Origin: Panax quinquefolius
Lineage: Eukaryota > Streptophyta > Magnoliopsida > Apiales > Araliaceae
NCBI GenBank assembly: GCA_020205615.1
Contig: CM035161.1
Span: 4,022,526-4,086,525, forward strand
DNA length: 64,000 nucleotides
Reading direction: 5' to 3'
Part shown: piece by piece, positions 24,101 to 31,219 of the stretch
Layout of the letters: the number at the start of each line of letters is the position of its first letter
Numbering within the stretch: position 1 is the first letter of the stretch
Translations under genes and position numbers: made by a program
The notes under the pieces: generated by a model
Told to the model about the DNA's origin: nothing
Seen by the model: only the letters and a program-made list of their open reading frames with translations
The model's database searches: none

Positions 24101-26979
24101 TATTTTTCTTATCATATAAATCAATAATTAATTATTCACAAATAATATTACGTAATCACAATAATGGCGACAACCGTGAATGCTTTCTTAGGAAAGAGGG
24201 GCTTTCAATAAGAATTTCTCTTTATCGGCAAGCAATTAGGTGACCAAACCTCTCTTTAGACAAAATTTTCTAGACATCGCCAATAATTCTATCTAATAAT
24301 ATTATTCAAATAATATGAATTATTGATCCGATAATGGAAAATATCGTGCGGTGACAATTATCAAACAACAATAATATAAAATATCAACGTAATAATTATT
24401 GAATCAATAAAATAAAATATTGAATAATAATTCTTCGTAATAATTATCGAGTAGTGCTTTCTTACGTAAGAATCAATAATTGGTACAATACCGTGTGCTA
24501 TCGTGTTTAAACCAACGAGGTATTCCAACAATTGTTAATTGGTAATAACTACGCCGTTATTTATAAAAAACTTATACTTGTCGTATTTTTTCATCCAATC
24601 GCTTTTTTAGTTATGGGGGCCCACACAAGGCTTCGCATCATCGCATTTAATATTCTCCGACAAGAAGAATATTTCACGACCAAACTAATATTCCCCAACA
24701 ACAATGAATATTTTATAACCACTTGCTTATTTGAAATATTTAAGCATTTTACCCATAACTAACCACATTAATCAAATCAACCCTTACTATTTCAAAATAA
24801 TAAATAGAAAATTTTAATTTCATTTATAATAAGTTGGGTCTTACATGAAAGTCATGAATTACTGCATAGAAAAAGAGTTAGTCTGAACCTTATAATGATA
24901 TGCTAATTTGATCTTCACTTGGTAATTATGAAAATTTAAGAGATCTTATATATCCAAGTGTACTTTACATCCGTACGGTTAAATGTTTTTGAAAGTATCT
25001 GAAAATAGACATATTAGCCGCCTTCACATGCAATTTTGTGTACCAACCTAGGTACTTCTCGCAACCCCTATATATACACCCTCGCCCCCCCAACCCCACC
25101 CCAACCCCACCCCACCCCCACCCCACCCCCACCCCAAGTATTCTCTTTTTCATGGGCGCTAATTAGGTGACCAAACCTCTTTAGACAAAATTTTCTAGAA
25201 ATTGCCAATAATTCTATCTAATAATATTATTCAAATAATATGAATTATTGATCCGATAATGGAAAATAACATCGCGTTGACAATTATTGAAACAACAATA
25301 ATATAAAATATCAACGTAACAATTATTGAATCAATAAAATAAAATATTGAATAATAATTACTGTAATAATTATCGAGTAGTGCTTTCTTTACGTAAGAAT
25401 CAATAATCGGTACAATACCGCAGCTACCTCTTGTTTAAACCAATTTTATTCCAACAGTGTTAACGGTAACAACTACGCCGTTATTTATAAAAACTTATAC
25501 TTGTCGTATTTTTCATCCAATCGCTTTTCGTTATGGGGCCCACACAAGGCTTCGCCGTCGTACGAATATTCTCCGACAGTAAGAATATTTCACGACCAAA
25601 CGAATATTCCCCGACAACAATGAATATTTTATAACCACTTGCTTATTTGAAATATTTGCGCATTTTACCCATAACTAACCACATTAATCAAATCAACCCT
25701 TCCTATTTCAAAATAATAAATAGAAAATTTTAATTTCATTTATAATAAGTTGGGGTCTTACATGAAAGTCATGAATTACTGCATAGAAAAAAGAGTTAGT
25801 CTGAACCTTATAATGATATGCTAATTTGATCTTCACTTCGGTAATTATGAAAATTTAAGAGATCTTATATATCCAAGTGTACTTTACATCCGTACGGTTA
25901 AATGTTTTTGAAAGTATCTGAAAATAGACATATTAGCCGCCTTTCACATGCAATTTTGTGTACCAACCTAGGTACTTCTACGCAACCCCTATATATACAC
26001 CTCGCCCCCAACCCCCACCCCAACCCCACCCCACCCCACCCCCACCCCACCCCCACCCCCACCCCCACCCCAAGTATTCTTCAATTAAAATAATGACAAA
26101 CTGAATCGTAGTAGGCTGCATCATGTAAATATTAACAAGCGCTCCTAGTAATTCTTCCAACGGTGACGTGTTTGTAAAGATGTCAAAGAGTTTACTTAAA
26201 AAATAAAAAAGTTGAGATGTTTCGGCTACTGGTTTTTTGGGATCTCATTCCACTATAATGATTAATGTATATTGGTGTCTGGCTTTTCTCTGCTAATATA
26301 GAAACATCATAAATTGCCTGAGGATTTTATGGAGTGATTACAATTTAAACATTCTAGTAATTGAGGAGCTCTTGATCTGATTTCCCTATTCTATGGACAA
26401 TGCAGTATGCAATAATCTTCCAGAAGAATTTCATGAATGAATTTCAATGAAGTATTTTTTTTGAACGCCCCCCACAATGAAGTATATCTGTATGTAGGAG
26501 TGTAGGACTGCAAGTTTGAGTCCCCTCACCCTTAAATGAATATATTTCATTATTGTTGCAGATGCATTTAGAGGATTATTTAGAAAATATTCCACTGAAA
26601 ATGAGTTAACCTTGCCAAAGATTCATGTTTATGGATTTTCTAAAGCTCAAGATCCAGAATTCGACTTTCAGGAGGTATATAGTTCTTAAATCTCATAGGG
26701 CTGACACACCTTTTTCTTTCTTGTATAGATTGTCGAGGTATTTTTTTCCAGATTGATTATTACAAGACATAGAATTGTGGTTTGCGTTATTTTCTTATAA
26801 ACTCTTGGTTATTTATTTATTTGTTTATTTTCCATTTTGGTGTTGTGATTCAGCGTATAAGAATTGCATTGTCAGAGGCTGCATTTGAGATTGAAATCCA
26901 TAGGGTTCGCCTTTGTTGCACCAGGGAAGTGGATGTTAAAGTGCGCTTCATTTATTCTCCTGTGAGAGTTGCATGCTAA
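6116..26979 (+). CDS. TRM5: tRNA (guanine37-N1)-methyltransferase, Trm5/Met-10+ family
   Basis: Role (family knowledge): transfers methyl from S-adenosylmethionine to N1 of G37 beside the anticodon, preventing frameshifting. Seen: nine exons, 6116-6996, 7841-7939, 8475-8594, 8726-8892, 9067-9137, 12613-12755, 14546-14657, 26562-26674 and 26854-26979. Borders are GT-AG with compatible phases, giving about 610 residues. Motifs: the plant Trm5 block [16 protein letters not shown] in exon 1, [11 protein letters not shown] in exon 3, the SAM motif [16 protein letters not shown] and acidic-loop [13 protein letters not shown] across exons 5-6, [13 protein letters not shown] in exon 7, and [17 protein letters not shown] in exon 8. 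The hydrophobic, Ser-rich N-terminus from ATG 6116 looks like an organelle transit peptide. Odd: the transit-peptide frame and the downstream frame differ by one base (break between about 6250 and 6300). Exon 9 has an extra T near 26912, so its last ~25 codons are out of frame with the family C-terminus. Intron 7 carries a 10-kb antisense retrotransposon. An in-frame ATG at 6265 could give a form without transit peptide. Confidence 0.92.
7000..7840. other. Intron 1 of the Trm5 gene
   Basis: AT-rich intron between donor GTGTCT at 6997 and a T-rich acceptor ending at 7840. No gene-like content. Confidence 0.7.
8683..8710. repeat. (TTTC)n microsatellite at the intron 3 acceptor
   Basis: Seven TTTC units lie 15 bases upstream of the exon 4 acceptor (AG at 8724-8725) and form the polypyrimidine tract. 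Length variation here could affect splicing strength (inference). Confidence 0.9.
10141..11937. mobile_element. Non-autonomous TIR DNA transposon in intron 5
   Basis: Seen: the left end begins CACTTTGTTTCTGAGTT; the right end, read in reverse complement, begins CACTCTGTTTCTGAATT, and both continue into a GAAAAGAAAAG tract. The element is bracketed by TTA at 10138-10140 and 11938-11940, a 3-bp target duplication. There is no transposase frame in its 1.8 kb. A 3-bp TTA/TAA duplication fits PIF/Harbinger elements; the CACT start also recalls CACTA elements, which likewise make 3-bp duplications. Superfamily left open. Confidence 0.6.
13475..13571 (-). pseudogene. Possible stray exon inside intron 6
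   Basis: On the minus strand an intron-like acceptor (T-rich tract ending TTTTGCAG at 13579-13572) is followed by 97 bases. These read [20 protein letters not shown] and end in TGA. The [12 protein letters not shown] motif loosely resembles the C-terminal part of atypical short-chain dehydrogenases, but the match is weak. Could be a captured gene fragment or chance. Confidence 0.2.
14832..17406 (-). repeat. Element A left LTR (3' LTR)
   Basis: About 2.57 kb. On the minus strand it begins TGTAAGACCCC at 17406 and ends GGGGCGTCACA at 14832. A TATA box (CTATAAATAG, minus strand) lies at 16063-16072, so about 1.2 kb of R-U5 follows the likely transcription start. R-U5 carries degenerate repeats of a CATCTTTGCACTAC unit at about 15385-15530. 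Confidence 0.9.
16063..16072 (-). promoter_or_regulatory. TATA box of element A left LTR
   Basis: CTATAAATAG on the minus strand. The same motif lies at the matching place in the right LTR (about 23500-23510) and in the three D LTRs (about 32688, 39490 and 46266). Confidence 0.65.
17407..17420 (-). promoter_or_regulatory. Polypurine tract of element A
   Basis: On the minus strand AAAGAGGGGAGGT directly precedes the LTR start TGTAAGACC. This is the plus-strand primer site, placing the 3' LTR on the left. Confidence 0.8.
17421..18720 (-). pseudogene. Element A integrase and C-terminal chromodomain region of pol
   Basis: From right to left: a zinc-binding CLTC-type motif near 18580; core segment [17 protein letters not shown] (about 18260-18320) containing the second catalytic Asp; [20 protein letters not shown] (about 18056-18115); the GPF-type module [15 protein letters not shown] to [23 protein letters not shown] (about 17700-17750); and a C-terminal [11 protein letters not shown] chromodomain near 17490-17530. 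Frames break at least four times (near 17535, 17760, 18140 and 18400). Integrase joins cDNA to host DNA; the chromodomain is thought to steer integration to marked chromatin. Called a pseudogene on the frame breaks, some of which may be sequence errors. Confidence 0.8.
18960..20235 (-). pseudogene. Element A reverse transcriptase and RNase H region
   Basis: RT lies at about 19590-20180 and RNase H at about 19050-19390 (minus strand), both heavily frameshifted. The catalytic loop near 19785-19800 reads [12 protein letters not shown], one Asp codon shorter than the matching loop of element C. The upstream segment around 20090-20160 matches the element C region carrying the IDYREL motif, but is degraded. 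Confidence 0.7.
20241..20936 (-). CDS. Element A retropepsin-like protease region
   Basis: Longest clean reading frame of element A, 231 residues. The aspartic protease active site is [10 protein letters not shown] with D48-T49-G50. The second conserved strand is [10 protein letters not shown] around residues 115-124. Retropepsins work as dimers and cut the Gag-Pol precursor. The frame continues past the protease towards the start of RT (VVSEFHDVF). It directly follows the gag zinc-knuckle region, with an [15 protein letters not shown] linker. Confidence 0.85.
   Translation of the reverse strand: MINLSRKKSKSTVPGRAFVVIGQNAKNPNEVITGKLIINSCEVYILLDTGSTHSFICLACAQRLNLTLEKLDFDLSEKTPLEKIFSTYTVYKSCLIQVGTITLPVNLISLKILAFDVILGIDWLTTHHAKIDYFRKVVSFHIPNQPVMRIQTTKPLKSITVVSSHKAIRLLKNGCQTFLAHVMDLNKDTSDLNNISVVSEFHDVFLKELPLPTESVKLNSLLTLNRYKAHF
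20937..22054 (-). pseudogene. Element A gag
   Basis: Starts at ATG 22054 (minus, [12 protein letters not shown]). Recognisable capsid segments: [19 protein letters not shown] (about 21690-21745), [18 protein letters not shown] (about 21590-21640) and FAPHLVENE near 21440-21470. The nucleocapsid has a CCHC knuckle [14 protein letters not shown] near 20965-21010 and a second, poorer one near 21050. Several frameshifts (near 21930, 21650 and 21450) prevent one continuous frame. Gag packages the RNA in virus-like particles. Confidence 0.75.
22225..22247 (-). promoter_or_regulatory. Primer-binding site of element A
   Basis: Immediately inside the right LTR the minus strand reads TTAATATCAAAGCTTAGGG. 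The D copy at 37970-37990 reads TTGGTATCGAGCTTAGGG, close to the TGGTATCAGAGC core that pairs with initiator-Met tRNA. Confidence 0.65.
22248..24845 (-). repeat. Element A right LTR (5' LTR)
   Basis: About 2.6 kb, collinear with the left LTR. TATA box on the minus strand at about 23500-23510. Its first bases are garbled (GCGACG for GTGACG). It ends at TTACA followed by the TGAAA target duplication. Confidence 0.9.
25081..25136. repeat. CCCCA(C)n minisatellite, first copy
   Basis: C-rich run of CCCCAC-type units. The minus strand has repeated G4-5 tracts and could form G-quadruplexes (inference). Confidence 0.9.
26003..26074. repeat. CCCCA(C)n minisatellite, second copy
   Basis: Counterpart of the first array, slightly longer. 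Lies within intron 7 about 490 bp upstream of exon 8. Confidence 0.9.
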
Positions 26980-27266
26980 AAAGAAATATAAACATGGCAA
27001 GTCAGTTAGAATGAAAGATGGTGGGATGAATTTTAGGCTCAATTTTTGTACATATCATTGAGTCTGTAATTTATAAATCATCTTCTTCTTTGAAACATGT
27101 CTGCTTATTTCTAAAAATAACTGTTTAGTAGTTACCATGTCATTTTTCTGCAGAAAAAAATGGAGCCCTATTTTATGATCTTTAAGAGGGCCAAGTGGAA
27201 GAATTTTGGTAGATGGTTTACTTTTCCTGTTTATGTAGTATTTTATCATGTACTATTCTGTAATGA

Positions 27267-27272
27267 ATAAAA
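27267..27272 (+). terminator. Candidate polyadenylation signal of the Trm5 gene
   Basis: AATAAA about 290 bases after the stop codon, in an AT-rich 3' flank. Plant signals are loose, so this is tentative. Confidence 0.35.
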
Positions 27273-27299
27273 GGATTTAGATTTGACCGGTCTGTTGTC

Positions 27300-27708
27300 A
27301 GCTTTTGGTGTCGTGTCTAGTCAAAATAAGTAATTAATGTTTATTTAAAATTTTTAAACATTAAATATTTTAAAAATATATTTTTTTAAAACGACTTATA
27401 TTAACAAACTTGGGGAATTATGTTTGTTTCTCTCTCTTAACATGCTGTTTGTTATACACAAATCAATAGTAGTAATATTCTCTCTTTTTTATTTTTTTGG
27501 ATGAAATGGTTATTAATCTCGTGGGAGATTGATTATTCACTCACCACTTTTCTAGATTCTTCTTCTCTCCAAAATAAGATGGGTCACTATCTCTCTTTAC
27601 ACCCACCCAACACAAGACAGAAGGAGTCGATGGCAGTAATTTCTTCCCTTTTTTAGTGTGAATTTGGAAAACCAAAGGCTAAATCAATCAGAAATTGGAT
27701 TGTGAGCT
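27300..27708. other. Intergenic sequence up to the scaffold gap
   Basis: AT-rich spacer with no coding region that I can support before the gap. Confidence 0.5.
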
Positions 27709-27808
27709 NNNNNNNNNNNNNNNNNNNNNNNNNNNNNNNNNNNNNNNNNNNNNNNNNNNNNNNNNNNNNNNNNNNNNNNNNNNNNNNNNNNNNNNNNNNN
27801 NNNNNNNN
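27709..27808. other. Scaffold gap, 100 N
   Basis: Exactly 100 N, the usual placeholder for a gap of unknown size. Order and orientation of the flanks depend on scaffolding. Confidence 0.98.
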
Positions 27809-28105
27809 TTTAAATTTGACTCAGAAGAAGTTAAACATTGACTTATTGGTTTGAAACTTCGTTAGTAGGAGCCTTCGTTCACGCTTACTATTTTTAAATT
27901 TGTTTGATTCAAATAAACATTTTCACGTTACTTCGTCGATCTTATCTTTTGAAAATATTTGCCTTTGATGTGATTTTAGGAATCAATTGGTTAACTACTC
28001 ATCATCTTTTTAAGTAAGGTTGTTAGTTTTATATTCATAACCAACTTGTTTATGCGAATTCAAGTAACCAAACTACTAAAGTCAATTATTGTCATATCAA
28101 GCCAT
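27809..28105 (+). pseudogene. Element B' protease fragment
   Basis: Plus-strand sequence matching the C-terminal half of the element A protease: the region from LDFDLSE, through FDVILGI-type sequence and TTHH, to SSHKA. It has several frame breaks. It starts at the gap, so the DTG part is missing, and it runs straight into LTR sequence at about 28110. RT, RNase H and integrase are absent. Confidence 0.65.
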
Positions 28106-30362
28106 AAGTAAGGAGCCTCATGTTGAAAAGTAATTACCTTCGTCAATAGTATTTACCTTCGTCAATAGTAATTACCTTTGTGAATAAGAATTACCTTTGT
28201 GAATAATAATTACCTTCAATCGATAGTATTTACCTTCGCCGTAGTAGTAATTACCTTCTTGATAGTAATTACCTTCAAATCGATAGTAATTACCTTCGTC
28301 AATAGTAATTACCCTTCGCAAATAGTAGTTGTCCTTCAATATTACCAAGAGTTAACCTTTCTTGATTGTTCAAGGGTTAATTACCTCTTCAAGAATAGTA
28401 GTTGTCTCTTCATTATTACTAAGAGTCATTTTGACCCTTCGTTAAGACACTCAAGAGCCACCCTCGCTTTTTCTATAAATAAAAGCTCATTCCTTCATTA
28501 TTTCTTACGAATTCATTATTTCTTCTATTATTTTATTATTCCGTTGGAACATCCTCGTTTCATACATGCTTTATCTTGGGACTGGTTCCGCTTTTATTAT
28601 TCTGTCTTTATTATTCTATTGGAATATCGTATTCATGTGTTTTACAATCGACCGGTTCCGCCTCTTTATTATTCTCGTCTTTATTATTCTATTGGAATAT
28701 CTTTGTATGCGTGTGTTTTACAATCGGATCCAGTTAAGTTTTATTCTCACGTATTTATTATTCGTTGGAATAACTTTTAATACATCTTGAAGTAATTACC
28801 TTTGTGAATAGTAATTACCTTCGTCAATAATAATTACCTTCATCAATAGTAATTACCCTTCTTCATGAATAGTAGTTGTCCTTGATATTACGAAGAGTTA
28901 ATCGCCTTTTCGATGTTCCAGGGTTAATTACCCCTTCATGAAATAGTAGTTGTCTCTTCATATTACCAAGAGTCATTTTGACCCTTCGTTAAGACCAAAG
29001 AGCCACCCTCGGTTTTCTATAAATAAAAAGCTCATTCCTTCATTATTTCTTACGAATTCATTGAAACTACAGAGAAAAACTATAGAGAGAAAGAAGAAAA
29101 GTATTCTGCTACTTCACTTTTCCAATATTCATTCTTCTAAGGTAGGGAATATTATTCGTTGTACTCGTAAGGGGTGTTATTTTTTTATTCATGAAGAGAA
29201 CTTCATTATTCCATTCTTTATTATTACATTGGAATAACTTTTGTAAAAGTGGCATACCCTATACATAACTTTGTATATACGGAATACCTATACTTGGTGA
29301 AATCCTTATATTATTCCATTCTTATTTATTCATTGGAATAACTTTTGTATATGCTTAATCCCCTATACTTGGTGATATTCTTCTATTATTTTATTATTCC
29401 GTTGGAACATCACAGCATCATGCTTTCTGCCGGACACGGTTCCGCTTTATTATTATTCATCTTTATTATTCTATTAGAATATCCTGTCGTGTGTTTTACA
29501 CCGCACTGATTCTGCTTTTATTATTACGTATTTATTATTACATTGGAATAACTCTATCTATCATGCAAAGTACCGCATGCATGGTGATTTCTTTTGTTAT
29601 TTCATTCGCTATTATACTCAAATGGTTAAAATTTTGACTTATACTCCATGAATTTAGTGGAATATCCTTGATATTTACTTGGCTTCATCCAAAGATTTTT
29701 AATGAAAATATTTTTCTCGAGCATTCTTGAATTTTACTCTACAAAGCGTATCATGTTGACAATTTGGGCGTTATTAGTTCTGAATAAATTAATTAAGTGA
29801 ACTTGTTTTATTGAATTATTATGTCATTGTCATCATCCTCATGTTATATTATGTTATCTTTGGCTTACGTTATAGATGAACTTAGTATGATTATGACCAG
29901 GGATCATTCGGTATAATCATGGCTTGATATAAATGATGTGACAAAAGTCCTCGGTGGCACAGAATGCGTTGATGGATAGTTTTTGGTATGATTATGACCG
30001 GGGTGATTCGGTATAGATAGTCATGACTATTGATAATTTGATGAAAATCCTTGGCCGTGGTACGGGGATGATTAGATATTGTGGTTTATTCATTAAAATT
30101 TGAGTCTTAGTGATAAAAATTGATGAAAACTTTTTAAAACCTAAAAGATAGTGGACTTTATTTTCTACTTGACTCTTTTAATGGATTGCGATATTCCTAC
30201 CGCAGATTAAACTGGTTGTCTATTGTAGTTTATCGGTTTAACATTGTTGAAGACTATTGATAATTTATTACGCATTATCTTAGTTATAATATTTCTTCTT
30301 TGGGCTAGTTGAGCTCACCCTTTCTTTCACCGTTCTCTTGTGAAATGAGAATATAGCTGGGG
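28106..30362 (+). repeat. Element B' LTR fragment with duplicated promoter block
   Basis: Plus-strand LTR of the B type. It has two tandem, unequal blocks, each with AATTACC-type repeats, a CTATAAATAAAAGCTC TATA region (28473-28482 and about 29018-29030) and the TTGGAATAAC repeats: about 28130-28790 and 28791-30345. It matches 47800-49590 closely. It ends abruptly within ATGAGAATATAGCTGGG, where minus-strand gag begins, and lacks the LTR terminus. Confidence 0.75.
28130..28330 (+). repeat. 19-bp AATTACC repeat array (B')
   Basis: About ten degenerate units of AATTACCTTYGTSAATAGT upstream of an LTR TATA box. A shorter array of about four units recurs at 28790-28860. Confidence 0.85.
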
Positions 30363-31032
30363 CGTATGTCGGTTTCAAACCTCTCGAAACATCCGCGTAA
30401 TCGTTCCTCATTCTCCACCAAATGAGGTGCAAACTCGGATAACTCCGCGAACTTCGCCTCGTCTTTGGACACCGCCAGTCGTATTATTACGCTTTCTAGT
30501 CTAATAAACTCCACTTCCTTCATATACGTGAATACTTTCGTGGAAATACTTGTCATTGAATTTGCTTTCAAACGTCTCCGTGACATCTTTGAGTGCATTT
30601 GGATGGGTACGCTTCACGATTCCCACCAATGAATCTGCTTCGCCACGGAACATAAAGGCGGCGAATGGAACTTTCTGTTCCTCAGGTGCATCCCAAGACA
30701 TCGAATATCTTGGTAATTTGTTTGACCCACGTCTCCGCCTTTAATCGGATCCGCTTTCCCCAGCACTGGTGGTCCCAACTCTTTGAACTGCGTCATTGTG
30801 TGACCACCCGTGAATTGCTATCATTTCCTCCTGTATTTTGAACACGAGTCTCCTCGTGCGATTTTGCATGAATCGCAAAAAGCTTCTAAACATCCCTCGT
30901 TCATCATCTCGCTTTCGATTGGTGTTGTTCACAGGAGGAACATTACCAAACTGTTGCACGCTTCTCCTCGTTGGTGAGTCTACAGCATCTCCACGGTCTC
31001 ATTTGCTCCATGTTAATATTCTCAATCGACAT
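30363..31032 (-). pseudogene. Element D truncated gag next to first LTR
   Basis: Minus strand from about ATG 31032, with segments [19 protein letters not shown] (30640-30701), KRTHPNALKD and [20 protein letters not shown] (about 30380-30440), the last near the break with the plus-strand LTR at about 30363. Nucleocapsid, protease and pol are absent. Frameshifted. Confidence 0.7.
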
Positions 31033-31195
31033 TCTCAAATCATTGTCATAAAATAAGGGTTAATTAAGAAATCAATATATCACATAATATCCCTATATCT
31101 TGACCAACTAACAAATAAGCTTAGGTAGGACACACTAAAGCGAAGGATTTACTCGCTCTCCCTCCTAGTTTTATTCCCGATCTCCGCCAGAGATC

Positions 31196-31219
31196 ATATC
31201 CCTAAGCTCGATATTAAAC
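31196..31219 (-). promoter_or_regulatory. Primer-binding site next to D LTR 1
   Basis: Minus strand TTTAATATCGAGCTTAGGG directly follows the LTR end. Equivalent sites lie at 37967-37990 and 44757-44780, the former with the best initiator-Met-like core (TTGGTATC). Confidence 0.6.

Larger units (their letters stand above)
14832..24845 (-). mobile_element. Element A: complete Ty3/gypsy chromovirus (Tekay/Del-like) retrotransposon
   Basis: Seen: two long terminal repeats (14832-17406 and 22248-24845) starting TGTAAGACCC and ending in GGCGTCACA on the minus strand. The target duplication is TGAAA at 14827-14831 and 24846-24850. A purine tract adjoins the left LTR, and a primer-binding site with an initiator-Met-like core adjoins the right LTR. 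Internal order gag, protease, RT, RNase H, integrase, C-terminal chromodomain identifies a chromovirus; long LTRs and the [15 protein letters not shown] chromodomain point to the Tekay/Del clade. It sits antisense in intron 7 of the Trm5 gene. The LTRs differ mainly by 1-3-base indels, suggesting a young insertion, but frames are broken in many places. Confidence 0.93.
24216..26076. repeat. Tandem duplication of LTR end plus flanking intron (about 925 bp x 2)
   Basis: Segment 24216-25140 (last ~630 bp of the right LTR, the TGAAA site and ~290 bp of intron up to a C-rich repeat) recurs as 25141-26076. The LTR end plus TGAAAGTCATGAATTACTGC appears at both 24841 and about 25757. The two copies join at a shared TTCT(CTTT). 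Real duplication or assembly error. Confidence 0.85.

Noticed and set aside
25081..25136. Telomere-like repeat
   Set aside because: The unit is CCCCAC, not the plant telomere unit CCCTAAA.
24965..26160. Gly/Trp-rich and Pro/Thr-rich small proteins
   Set aside because: They are readings of the CCCCAC minisatellites, not genes.
28199..28780. 193-residue plus-strand frame rich in Phe, Tyr and Ile
   Set aside because: It is a reading of LTR repeats (TTATTATTC units) around a TATA box; no protein motif.
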